From Domibacillus indicus (GTDB taxonomy: Bacteria; Bacillota; Bacilli; Bacillales; Domibacillaceae): DNA of 64,000 nucleotides. A model generated the notes under the pieces. It searched no databases and was not told the DNA's origin. It worked only from the letters and a program-made list of their open reading frames with translations. The stretch is from contig NZ_JAMBOO010000005.1 in the NCBI RefSeq assembly GCF_023715895.1, positions 1 to 64,000 of the forward strand, written 5' to 3'. Numbering within the stretch: position 1 is the first letter of the stretch; every line of letters starts with the position of its first letter. This document shows, piece by piece, positions 17,265-26,147 of the stretch. Position numbers and translations under genes: made by a program.

Positions 17265-18440
17265 ATGTACCGTATTTTGTTTGCCATTAGTTTAGGGCAT
17301 TTTTTAAATGACTGTATGCAGTCGGTTGTACCGGCACTGTTCCCGATTCTTGAAAAGTCGATGAATCTGAACTATACACAGATCGGCTGGATCGCTTTTG
17401 CACTTAATATGACCTCATCCATTATGCAGCCTGTGTTTGGCGTTGTGGCAGATAAACGGCCGGCTCCTTTCCTGCTGCCTATCTCGATGTGTTTAAGTAT
17501 GATCGGCATGGTCGGTTTAGCCGTGGCACCAAATTTTTATTTCGTGTTAGCTTCGGTGCTGTTTATTGGATTTGGATCGGCTATTTTTCACCCGGAGGGC
17601 TCTCGTGTAGCGTATATGGCTGCAGGAGCAAAAAGAGGGCTCGCCCAATCTATTTACCAAGTAGGCGGTAATACCGGCCAATCTATGGCACCACTTTTTA
17701 CCGCGTTTATTTTTATCGGACTTGGCCAGTTTGGGACGATCTGGTTCGTTCTGTTGGCGGGGCTTGGTGTTCTGATTTTATATGGGGTATCCAAGTGGTA
17801 CAAAGGAGAAGTAGCTGTCCGAAAGCACGTCAACAAGAAGCAAGCGTCGAATTCTCTTACCATAAACAAAGAAATTGTGTTTGCTATAACCCTTCTGATA
17901 TTTCTTGTATTTGCACGCTCATGGTATAGTGCAGGCATTTTAAACTACTTTCAATTTTACGCCATCGAAAAATTTGATTTATCGATCAAAAGTGCGCAGC
18001 TGTATGTATTTTCATTTATGATAATGGGCGTGTTTGGCACGTTTTTTGGAGGTCCGTTAGCCGATCGTTTCGGAAAACGAAATATTTTGCTTTTTTCTAT
18101 GCTCGGCGCCGTGCCGTTCACTCTATTCCTGCCCCACGCTTCTCTTGTACTAACTGCGCCGCTGCTTATTTTGGCCGGCTTTATCATTCAATCAAGCTTT
18201 AGTGTGACCGTTGTGTATGCACAGGAACTGCTTCCGGGTAAGATAGGTCTTGTTTCAGGATTAATTGTAGGTCTCGCTTTTGGTATGGGAGCCATCGGTG
18301 CAGTGGTTTTTGGCAAGTTAGCCGATGTATACAGCCTTCAGTTTGTGATGCTGTTTTGCAGTTTTTTACCGCTGCTCGGCCTGTTAACGTGGCTGCTTCC
18401 GAGCGATAAGCGCGTAAAAGAAATCCATGAGATGTCTTGA
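17265..18440 (+). CDS. fsr: Fosmidomycin-resistance (Fsr) type MFS transporter, N-terminus possibly frameshifted
   Basis: 391 residues from this ATG, 12 membrane helices. YRILFAISLGHFLNDCMQSVVPALFP, FHPEGSRVA and YQVGGNTGQSMAPLF are Fsr hallmarks (proton-driven drug export). There is no ribosome binding site at 17265. A good one (AAGGAAGG) sits before an ATG at 17228 in a different frame, which reads MHTAAKPQQARHHV and then diverges. Fsr proteins usually carry a short polar tail of this length before YRI, so two bases may be missing near 17265-17270. As it stands, the 17228 frame would make a 20-residue leader overlapping the start. Confidence 0.88.
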   Translation: MYRILFAISLGHFLNDCMQSVVPALFPILEKSMNLNYTQIGWIAFALNMTSSIMQPVFGVVADKRPAPFLLPISMCLSMIGMVGLAVAPNFYFVLASVLFIGFGSAIFHPEGSRVAYMAAGAKRGLAQSIYQVGGNTGQSMAPLFTAFIFIGLGQFGTIWFVLLAGLGVLILYGVSKWYKGEVAVRKHVNKKQASNSLTINKEIVFAITLLIFLVFARSWYSAGILNYFQFYAIEKFDLSIKSAQLYVFSFMIMGVFGTFFGGPLADRFGKRNILLFSMLGAVPFTLFLPHASLVLTAPLLILAGFIIQSSFSVTVVYAQELLPGKIGLVSGLIVGLAFGMGAIGAVVFGKLADVYSLQFVMLFCSFLPLLGLLTWLLPSDKRVKEIHEMS

Positions 18441-18492
18441 AACGTCCCCCTCAGCGGGCTCAAAGTGAAGAATAAGCTTGCTGAAAATAAAA

Positions 18493-18528
18493 AGAAAAGC
18501 TGGACAAAAGTCCAGCTTTTCTTTTTTA
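18493..18528. terminator. Bidirectional terminator between fsr and the SemiSWEET gene
   Basis: 13-bp stem AGAAAAGCTGGAC/GTCCAGCTTTTCT with an AAAA loop and a T run on the plus side. It closes both convergent units. Confidence 0.9.
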
Positions 18529-18780
18529 ATTATACTTCACCTTCAGCCCCAGAATAATTAAGGCAAAAAATAAGGTAATAGAATTAGCCAGTATAACCGG
18601 CAAGTCATTCGTGAAAACCCCGTACACTACCCAAAGAGCCAGTCCCGCTGCAAACATGCTGTACATCAGCAGGGAAATGCCTTCTGTATTTTTTTCTTTA
18701 AGCGTTTTAATCGTTTGAGGCAAAAAGGATAAAGTGGTCAGGCTGGCGCCTAAAATACCAATGATTGTGAAAAGACTCAT
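18526..18780 (-). CDS. SemiSWEET-type (PQ-loop) sugar transporter
   Basis: 84 residues, three membrane helices, with the PQ motif in SFLPQTIKTLKEKNT and a second-helix ISLLMY. These are SemiSWEET features; such proteins dimerise and move sugars by facilitated diffusion. It follows the 6-phospho-beta-glucosidase gene by 22 bases and precedes a terminator, so it is the last gene of the beta-glucoside operon. A role in releasing or admitting glucose or the aglycone-free sugar is inference from position. Confidence 0.85.
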   Translation of the reverse strand: MSLFTIIGILGASLTTLSFLPQTIKTLKEKNTEGISLLMYSMFAAGLALWVVYGVFTNDLPVILANSITLFFALIILGLKVKYN

Positions 18781-18802
18781 CGTTCATCTCTTTTCCTGGC
18801 AA

Positions 18803-20278
<1,476 letters not shown>

Positions 20279-22183
20279 TTATTTTACGACCGTAAGCAGT
20301 CTGTCACTTAATGTACTTGTTTGAATGTTTTCAACGATCACTTCTTGGTAAGCACCTGAATTTGTAATGATAATCGGTGTAATCGTTGTTAACCCTTTAC
20401 TGTGAACGAAGTCTTGATCAAATTCGATCAGGATATCACCTTTTTTGAATTTGTCACCATCGGCTACCTTCAATTCAAACGGTTCGCCATTTAAGTTAAC
20501 CGTATCAAGGCCGATGTGTACAAGCAATTCAACGCCTGTTTCTGAACGAAGGCCGATCGCATGCTTTGTCGGTGCAATCATCACAACCGTTCCATCAAAT
20601 GGAGCATGCAGCTTGTTGTCTGTCGGCTCAATCGCCAGCCCCTGCCCCATAGCACCTGAACTAAATACTTCATCCGGTACTTCGGAAAGCGGGATCACCT
20701 TGCCGCTAAACGGAGCGTATACTGCTTCTTCATTGTTTTCAAGATTGCTTGATTGCCCTTGAACTGCACTTTTTCCTTCTTCTGAAACAAGTGTATCGTC
20801 TGCTTTTTTGGCTGTATCTTCCCCGTAACCAAAGATTTGAATCAGCACAATAGGAAGTACAATCGCAATCGCAGTACCCAGTAAAATCCCCCAGACTGAC
20901 ATCGGGTAATCTGAACTGATGCCGTTTACAATGGTAAGCGGTCCTGGCAATCCTGCATAAGCAAAGTAATAAGGATTAAAGAAACTTGCGGCAACAGCGC
21001 CGATCGCACCTGAAATGCAGCCGAAAATAAATGGTTTCTTAAATCGTAATGTTACCCCGTAAATCGCCGGCTCTGTAATGCCGAATAGTCCGGTTACACC
21101 AGCTGATACACTGACTTTGCGTGTTTCCTGGCTTTTTGCTTTTAAGATCACACCAAGTACTGCACCGACTTGTGCGATAACGGCGATTGTTTGATACGCC
21201 TGAAATGAATCACGGCCATACTGCTCAAAATTCGCCAATACCATTGGTGTAATACCCCAGTGAACGCCGAAAATAACGATGACTTGCCAGAATCCGCCGA
21301 TGATCGCTCCCGCTACAGCAGGTGCATTTTCTGCTAAGAAGTTATATCCGTTTGCAATTCCGTTCGCTCCCATTGTTGTGACAGGACCGATTAATAGAAT
21401 TGTGAGCGGTACCATAATAACTAAACTTAAAAATGGAACAAGCAATGGTCTAACGACTTCGTTAATGTTCTTGTTTAAAAATCTTTCAAGGTAAGACAAA
21501 ATCCATACTAAAAATAGTGGCGGCAATACAGACGATGTATATGTCGTTGGAGACAGTGCAAGCCCTAAGAAATTCATGCTGTTTCCTTCTGAGATTTGAG
21601 CTGCGATTTCTGCCCAAGTTGGACTGACTAATGCCGCACAGCAGGCGACTGCTATATACAGGTTGGTTTTAAAATGATTCGCGGCTGTAATCGCGATAAA
21701 AATCGGCAGGAACGTAAACGGTGCCCATGAAATAAAACTAAATACTTGATAAGTCCCTGTTTCGGCAAAGCCGGGAAACAATAAATTAATAATGATGAGC
21801 GCACCCTGCAAAATACCCGCTGCCGCCAAAATGTAGACAAATGGCGCGAATACGGCCGACATCGTCGCAATGATACGGTTTACGATCGTTCCTTTGTTTT
21901 CAATTTGTTCATCCGATGCTTCCAGGTTTACCAGCCCCGAAAACTTCTCATACACTTCTCCTACGTGCTGGCCAATGACAACTTGGAACTGGCCGCTGTT
22001 TTCTACTACGGTAATAACGCCTGGCATAGAGGCTACTATATCTTTTGCTTTTGGATTTGACCGCTTCAGCACGAGTCTTAGCCGTGTCGCACAGCGTGTC
22101 GCTCCAATTACATTTTCTTCTCCGCCAACTGCTTCTAAAATATCTTTTGCAAGCTGAGAATAATCTCTCACTTTCCCTGACAT
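20279..22183 (-). CDS. Beta-glucoside PTS transporter, EIIBCA fusion (BglP/BglF type)
   Basis: 634 residues. EIIB domain at residues 1-85 with the phospho-cysteine in GATRCATRLRLVL. The EIIC membrane domain spans about 105-460 (including GITEPAIYGVTLR). The EIIA domain from about 490 has its active histidine in LLVHIGLDTVNLNGE. Domain order B-C-A matches BglP/BglF. It imports and phosphorylates aryl-beta-glucosides or cellobiose-like sugars. First gene of the operon, with GGAGGG before the ATG; its promoter carries an operator and a cre-like site. Confidence 0.94.
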   Translation of the reverse strand: MSGKVRDYSQLAKDILEAVGGEENVIGATRCATRLRLVLKRSNPKAKDIVASMPGVITVVENSGQFQVVIGQHVGEVYEKFSGLVNLEASDEQIENKGTIVNRIIATMSAVFAPFVYILAAAGILQGALIIINLLFPGFAETGTYQVFSFISWAPFTFLPIFIAITAANHFKTNLYIAVACCAALVSPTWAEIAAQISEGNSMNFLGLALSPTTYTSSVLPPLFLVWILSYLERFLNKNINEVVRPLLVPFLSLVIMVPLTILLIGPVTTMGANGIANGYNFLAENAPAVAGAIIGGFWQVIVIFGVHWGITPMVLANFEQYGRDSFQAYQTIAVIAQVGAVLGVILKAKSQETRKVSVSAGVTGLFGITEPAIYGVTLRFKKPFIFGCISGAIGAVAASFFNPYYFAYAGLPGPLTIVNGISSDYPMSVWGILLGTAIAIVLPIVLIQIFGYGEDTAKKADDTLVSEEGKSAVQGQSSNLENNEEAVYAPFSGKVIPLSEVPDEVFSSGAMGQGLAIEPTDNKLHAPFDGTVVMIAPTKHAIGLRSETGVELLVHIGLDTVNLNGEPFELKVADGDKFKKGDILIEFDQDFVHSKGLTTITPIIITNSGAYQEVIVENIQTSTLSDRLLTVVK

Positions 22184-22215
22184 TTGAAACCCTCCTTTAA
22201 TTTCGTTTTGTTTTA

Positions 22216-22230
22216 TTAATACGCTTTCAT
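22216..22230 (-). promoter_or_regulatory. cre-like site (CcpA) downstream of the bgl promoter
   Basis: Minus-strand ATGAAAGCGTATTAA fits the cre consensus WTGNAANCGNWNNCW except at the C near the 3' end. It lies at or just past the expected transcription start, a position that gives roadblock repression by CcpA. Confidence 0.5.
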
Positions 22231-22257
22231 TATAATTGTACCGGTATAATTAATCAA
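22229..22257 (-). promoter_or_regulatory. bgl operon promoter with GntR/UTRA operator in the spacer
   Basis: Minus strand: TTGATT (22252-22257), 17-base spacer, TATAAT (22229-22234). The spacer is almost filled by ATTATACCGGTACAAT (22235-22250), a 16-base palindrome with one mismatched pair. This is the expected kind of site for the adjacent GntR/UTRA regulator, and binding there would block RNA polymerase. Confidence 0.75.
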
Positions 22258-22315
22258 TACCTAAACAAAAAATTTATTTATATATAATTTCGAAGAACGG
22301 TCATTAGTGAGTTTA

Positions 22316-22324
22316 TGCTATAAT
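22316..22324 (+). promoter_or_regulatory. Extended -10 promoter of the GntR/UTRA gene
   Basis: TGCTATAAT, an extended -10 element without a clear -35. It lies about 50 bases upstream of the regulator start and diverges from the PTS promoter. Confidence 0.55.
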
Positions 22325-22374
22325 GCTGGTATTGAATAAAGCGAATAAGACCAATACATAAATGAGGACTGACT

Positions 22375-23085
22375 ATGTTAAAATACCAGCAAATCGCAGG
22401 AGAAATTGAAAAGTACATCGAAGATAATGAGCTTCAGCAGGGAGATAAACTGCCTGTTTTAGAAACATTAATGGCACAATTTGAAGTAAGTAAAAGCACG
22501 ATTACGAAATCATTAGATCTGTTAGAAAAAAAAGGAGTTGTCTTTCAAGTTCGAGGCAGCGGTATTTTTGTAAGAAGACATAAAAGAAAAGGCTATATAG
22601 GCCTGTTGTCTAACCAGGGGTTTAAAAAGGATTTAGAGGATTTTAAAATTACCTCTAAAGTGATTGAATTAGAAGTAAGAACACCTACACAAGAAGTTGC
22701 CCACAATTTAAATATCGAACTAGATGACGAAGTGTATTATGTCAAACGGGTCCGGTATATTAACGAGCAGACGTTATGCTTAGAAGAATCCTACTACAAC
22801 AAATCCATCGTGACCTATTTAAATAACGAGATTGTGACCGAATCGATCTTTAACTACATTAAGGAAGGCTTGGGATTAAAGGTTGGCTTTTCAGATGTTT
22901 ACATTCACGTAGATAAGCTGAACGAGGAAGAAGCGGAGTATTTAGGTTTAGAAAAAGGTGCACCTAAACTGTTTATGGAAAGTGTTTTTCATTTAACCAA
23001 TGGGCAGCCGTTTAACTTTTCAAAAGTGACGTACAATTACCAGCAGTCGCAGTTCTTTCTTCAAGCGAACAGTCATTTTTCTTAA
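22375..23085 (+). CDS. GntR-family regulator with UTRA domain, beta-glucoside operon
   Basis: 236 residues. Winged helix at residues 1-68 (LKYQQIAGEIEKYIEDNELQQGDKLP split by the family turn; VSKSTITKSLDLLEKKG), then a UTRA ligand domain (VYYVKRVRYINEQTLCLEESYYNK). Its size and domain pairing resemble TreR, YydK and BglR regulators that sense phospho-sugars. It diverges from the PTS operon, whose promoter holds a palindromic operator. It most likely represses that operon until the phospho-beta-glucoside is present (inference). Confidence 0.9.
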   Translation: MLKYQQIAGEIEKYIEDNELQQGDKLPVLETLMAQFEVSKSTITKSLDLLEKKGVVFQVRGSGIFVRRHKRKGYIGLLSNQGFKKDLEDFKITSKVIELEVRTPTQEVAHNLNIELDDEVYYVKRVRYINEQTLCLEESYYNKSIVTYLNNEIVTESIFNYIKEGLGLKVGFSDVYIHVDKLNEEEAEYLGLEKGAPKLFMESVFHLTNGQPFNFSKVTYNYQQSQFFLQANSHFS

Positions 23086-23106
23086 AATGGCTGTTTGCTT
23101 TTTTTT
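23068..23106 (+). terminator. Terminator overlapping the end of the GntR/UTRA gene
   Basis: AACAGTCATTTT (23068-23079) pairs with AAAATGGCTGTT (23084-23095, one G-U pair) and is followed by a run of eight T. The stem includes the final codons of the gene. Confidence 0.85.
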
Positions 23107-23462
23107 AATCTGCTGGATTACATAGCGATAGGGTAAGTTGTCTCGACCAAGCATTCTTTCTCTGTCTGGTATGACTATTGTGTATCCAGAATTTCCGAAA
23201 GAAAGCTGAAACTCCCATTGGTTAAAGAGCTTGCTTAAAAACAGAGGTCACCCAAATCGTTTTTTAAAATGACATTGGTGGATGAAGTTGCTGCCGATCT
23301 AATCAAGTGCAAATTAATGGATGCTTAATCTTTTTTGAAATCAAGCCGGTATGATAATTCTTGATACGGCTTGTTGGGAACTTGTTTTTTGAGTTTTGCA
23401 CAATTTGAAATATGTTTAATACACTACTGACAGCAGGTCACTTATATATAGATTGATTACTC
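23107..23462. other. Gene-free stretch
   Basis: About 355 bases. The only structure is an imperfect hairpin in 23343-23374, where a CAAGCCG arm meets CGGCTTG. No ORF with a ribosome binding site is visible. It opens the accessory region that runs to about 37.5 kb. Confidence 0.4.
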
Positions 23463-23678
23463 GTGGATAAAATTAACATTTGTAAATACGGCTTGTTTCA
23501 GCAATTGACCATAAGAATTTATAAATTCTTATGGTCAAAACCGAATGAACCCAATCATAAATATAAGGTGTACGTATTTAAACAAACGGATGCTCTCGAA
23601 AGAGGTTTAGCCGCAATTACCGGTCACGACTATGAGAAGGATCGGAGTGAAGCGAATGAAGATATTGAAGAAAGTTAA
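23463..23678 (+). CDS. Doubtful small ORF containing a perfect palindrome
   Basis: A GTG-started frame of 71 codons ending YEKDRSEANEDIEES. No ribosome binding site precedes the GTG, and the 34-base palindrome at 23505-23538 lies inside it. The C-terminal half (KYKVYVFKQTDALERG onwards) looks more protein-like than the N-terminal half. It overlaps the start of the next small gene by 23 bases, as in coupled pairs. I do not recognise it. It may be a real gene with another start or a remnant. Confidence 0.3.
   Translation: MDKINICKYGLFQQLTIRIYKFLWSKPNEPNHKYKVYVFKQTDALERGLAAITGHDYEKDRSEANEDIEES
23505..23538. repeat. 34-bp perfect palindrome
   Basis: The left arm TTGACCATAAGAATTTA (23505-23521) is the exact reverse complement of 23522-23538, with no spacer. 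As RNA it would form a long hairpin; as DNA it is a large twofold-symmetric site. There is no T run, so a terminator is unlikely. Confidence 0.9.
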
Positions 23679-23796
23679 AGCTATTCTTGCTTCTGAAACG
23701 GTACATGTGATTTATATGACCATTGTTTCGGTTATTATGGTTGTAATAATCATTTATCAACTTAAAATCGGAGCATACCCAGTGAATACGGAATAA
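23656..23796 (+). CDS. Small single-pass membrane protein, 46 residues
   Basis: Starts MKILKKVKAILASE, with one strongly hydrophobic helix (VIYMTIVSVIMVVIIIY) and a short polar tail ending PVNTE. GGAGTG lies about eight bases before the ATG, so translation is credible. The basic N-terminus and a single helix are seen in many small Bacillus membrane peptides, including toxins and regulators. No family is recognised. It overlaps the preceding doubtful frame. Confidence 0.5.
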   Translation: MKILKKVKAILASETVHVIYMTIVSVIMVVIIIYQLKIGAYPVNTE

Positions 23797-23922
23797 ACGT
23801 AACAAGGATTTAAAACAAGCGTCCTTCGTTTTCTCATTAAAACCGTCCTTTATTTCTAACAGGTGGCATAACAACGCTTTAAACCATGGTTCATGTTCAA
23901 TTGCCTCCAATTAAACATAAAA

Positions 23923-23948
23923 GAGACAGTCGGATAAACGGCTGTCTC
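23923..23948. terminator. Hairpin, first copy of a repeated terminator-like element
   Basis: GAGACAGTCG pairs with CGGCTGTCTC (one G-U pair). T-rich sequence follows on the minus strand. A near-identical hairpin with the same upstream AAA-A-AAAAGAGACAG context lies at 29853-29878. Confidence 0.5.
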
Positions 23949-23993
23949 AGTGTGTTGACGAAGTCTTTTGCTTTAAAAAAGAGCCAATAAAAG

Positions 23994-24041
23994 AAGCCTG
24001 CGGGCTCTCCCGGCTCCCTGTACTTCCCGCAGGAGTCTTCG
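23994..24041. repeat. GC-rich palindromic repeat of Bacillaceae type
   Basis: CCTGCGGG (23997-24004) pairs with CCCGCAGG (24026-24033), flanked by GAAG and CTTC. The minus strand begins GAAGACTCCTGCGGGAA, which I remember as an intergenic repeat scattered through many Bacillaceae genomes. Only one copy is visible here, so membership is from memory. Confidence 0.5.
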
Positions 24042-24130
24042 TCCGGCAGATTTCACTAAGTGGTGATGAAGATCGATAAGCAAGGACTGAATAGAAATGT
24101 ACTCTTTTTTAAACAGAAAAATATGACCTT

Positions 24131-24325
24131 ATGAGCTCCGTACAATCTTGGCGGCAGGAGGGCAGCGCAGACTACGGCAGCCGACCGGTGGAGCGGAGCT
24201 CAGCGCCTCCTGCCCCATGGAAAGCAGAGCTGCCTGGACGACTCCGATCCGTCCCATTGATGGGCACGGTCATCCATATAAAATTTGTCTATAGTCTAAA
24301 AGCCTTTATGATTAAAGGCTTTTTC
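24131..24325 (+). ncRNA. Candidate structured RNA with pseudoknot topology and terminator
   Basis: A GC-rich island in AT-rich surroundings. Arms occur in A-B-A'-B' order: TGAGCTCCG (24132-24140), GGCAGGAGG (24153-24161), CGGAGCTCA (24194-24202), CCTCCTGCC (24206-24214). All are perfect 9-bp pairings that can form together only as a pseudoknot. A further hairpin lies at 24246-24271 (CCCA/TGGG inside CCGT/ACGG). An 11-bp hairpin with a T tail (24298-24324) looks like an intrinsic terminator. No promoter is obvious, and no known RNA class was recognised. It could also be a repeat element. Confidence 0.4.
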
Positions 24326-24502
24326 GTACTTCTCTTACTTATTATCTGAATGAATCTTTGATGGCCCCACCTTGTTCCACATTTTCTCAATTCCCTCTAT
24401 TATTATTAATCCTACAAAGTAGAGGAGAAACGGAAGCCAGAGAAACACACAGAAAAACTGAAAAAAAAAATTTCTTTCGGCCTTACAATTGAACAAAAAA
24501 TC

Positions 24503-24549
24503 AGCGCCTAACCCCTTCAAAATCTCCGATTTAGTGGGGGTTAGGCGCT
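24503..24549. repeat. Left-end hairpin of the tnpB element
   Basis: AGCGCCTAACCCC (24503-24515) pairs perfectly with 24537-24549. The loop holds a second AAATC/GATTT stem, the same core as in the right-end hairpin. Confidence 0.75.
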
Positions 24550-24713
24550 AAGGTCTTGATTCTTCTTATTCTTCTATGTATTTTTTATGACATCGCTTGC
24601 CGCTTCTTACTTATCATCACTCATATTGATCCTCGTATCGTTTTACAATTGATTTCCATTTTGATACGATCAATGTATCATAAGGACTAAAAAATGAAAA
24701 GGAGGGTTTGGCT

Positions 24714-26072
24714 ATGAAAGTTGCGAAGTCGCTGCTGCACAAAATTACAAATCAGACCGAAATCTTCAATAATACGCTGGATATTTACAATGATGCCCTG
24801 TCCTTCATCATCCAGGTGATTGACAAAGAGTTTGGTAATACCGAAGACCTGACAACAAAATCGATTGTGCCTGCAGTAGAAAAACTGATTCACACAACTA
24901 AATCAAACCCTCTTCCGAAATACAAAGAATTTAACGAGCGTTTTTACAAGTTTCCGTCTTACTTCCGCAGAAGTGCCATTGCTTCTGCTTTTGGCAAAGT
25001 AAAGAGCTTCCGCTCTAACTATCAAAACTGGGAAAAAGAGCAAAAGTATGCTCTTTCCGAAGGAAAAAGATTTAAGAAACAGCCACCTCGTCTACAGGCG
25101 AAACATAAAGAATTCCCTGTTTTTTATCGAGGGAATATGTTCAGCAGAACATCCGATACGTCTGCACAAATCAAGGTATTCCACCAGAATGACTGGGTAT
25201 GGATGGATATCGAATTTAAAGGGCAGGACCTTTATAAACGAGGTGTCTGGGAATGGAAAGAGAACAATCCTAAGCTGATTAAGCGGGGAAAGAAATTCTT
25301 CCTTTCCATCAGCTATGAAAATAAAGTTACATTAACGAAAACGCCTATTCAAGAACAAAAAGTGTGTGCGGTAGATCTCGGACTGATGAATTCTGCGGTT
25401 TGTTCGGTTATCGATGCAACAGGCACTGTCTTAGGCCGGATATTTATTGACCAGCCTAAAGAAAAAGACCGTCTGCAGACGTTAACGAACAAGCTTCGGA
25501 AAGCCCAGCGGGCAAGCGGCCGTATTCAGGCGCCGAATTTTTGGCGGCAGATCAATGGGTACCAGCAGCATATTGTCCGCCACACAAGCCATGAAATTGT
25601 AAAATTCGCGGCGAAACATGGCTGTGACGTCATCGTATTCGAATACCTGGGCAGAATGAAAACCCCGAAAGGATTTTATGGAGCCAGGAAACTTCGTTTC
25701 AAGCTTCACGGCTGGCGAAAAATAGGCATCCAGAACAAAGTGGAAGATATGGCGCACTGCCTCGGTATGCGCATTTCCCGAATCAATCCACAAAATACCA
25801 GCGCCCTGGCTTTCGATGGCTCTGGAAAGGTGGAACGGAACCCGAAAAAAGACCTTGCCGTGTTTTCAACAGGCAAAGTCTATCATGCGGATTTATCTGC
25901 TTCTTATAATATCGGAGCCCGTTATTTTATTCGGGCTATTCAAAAATCCACTTCGGAAACGAAATGGTTGTCACTTCAGGCAAAAGTTCCTGAACTGGCA
26001 ATAAGGACATCTCAGACCTTGTCTTCGTTCATTAGTCTCCATCATGCACTCGGGCTTCCGAAGGAAGCTTAA
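24714..26072 (+). CDS. tnpB: TnpB RNA-guided endonuclease, zinc-finger cysteines absent
   Basis: 452 residues. The RuvC-like catalytic acids are all present: Asp221 (CAVDLGLMNSAV), Glu310 (VIVFEYLGRM) and Asp393 (YHADLSASYNIGARYF). The usual C-terminal CxxC...CxxC zinc ribbon between motifs II and III is replaced by NTSALAFDGSGKVERN...LAVFSTGK, without any cysteine. Known TnpBs use a right-end RNA (omega RNA) to cut DNA next to a short TAM. The start ATG lies seven bases after AGGAGGG; a TTG at 24708 lies too close. It appears intact, with no frameshift. Confidence 0.9.
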   Translation: MKVAKSLLHKITNQTEIFNNTLDIYNDALSFIIQVIDKEFGNTEDLTTKSIVPAVEKLIHTTKSNPLPKYKEFNERFYKFPSYFRRSAIASAFGKVKSFRSNYQNWEKEQKYALSEGKRFKKQPPRLQAKHKEFPVFYRGNMFSRTSDTSAQIKVFHQNDWVWMDIEFKGQDLYKRGVWEWKENNPKLIKRGKKFFLSISYENKVTLTKTPIQEQKVCAVDLGLMNSAVCSVIDATGTVLGRIFIDQPKEKDRLQTLTNKLRKAQRASGRIQAPNFWRQINGYQQHIVRHTSHEIVKFAAKHGCDVIVFEYLGRMKTPKGFYGARKLRFKLHGWRKIGIQNKVEDMAHCLGMRISRINPQNTSALAFDGSGKVERNPKKDLAVFSTGKVYHADLSASYNIGARYFIRAIQKSTSETKWLSLQAKVPELAIRTSQTLSSFISLHHALGLPKEA

Positions 26073-26075
26073 TCC

Positions 26076-26145
26076 GCTGATGCTGTACTGTATTCAAGAT
26101 AAGGGATGCTCCATCAAAATCTTTGATTTAGGTGGAGAGGTTCAC
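26076..26145 (+). ncRNA. Right end / putative omega RNA 3' part of the tnpB element
   Basis: Hairpin CTCCA..AAATC-TTT-GATTT..TGGAG (26109-26137) followed by AGGTTCAC. In characterised systems the omega RNA spans the tnpB 3' end and right end, and its guide is read from the flanking DNA. Here the guide would start at about 26146. The exact boundary is inferred from the TTCAC tip. Confidence 0.5.
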
Positions 26146-26147
26146 AT

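Larger units (their letters stand above)
24503..26145 (+). mobile_element. IS605/IS1341-type element carrying only tnpB
   Basis: The left hairpin (24503-24549) and right hairpin (26109-26137) bracket the tnpB gene and share the core AAATC-loop-GATTT inside a longer stem, with GTGG on the 3' arm. The right hairpin is followed by AGGTTCAC, similar to the right cleavage sequences of IS200/IS605 elements. No tnpA (Y1 transposase) is present, so the element is non-autonomous. Boundaries are approximate: the left cleavage site could not be set. Confidence 0.75.

Noticed and set aside
24131-24349. 72-codon frame across the GC-rich element
   Set aside because: The product (MSSVQSWRQEGSADYGSRPV...) has the look of translated repeat or RNA sequence. 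Strong inverted repeats explain the segment better.
24335-24520. 61-codon minus-strand frame with a hydrophobic segment
   Set aside because: It starts inside the left-end hairpin of the tnpB element from a poor TTG. No support beyond hydrophobicity.
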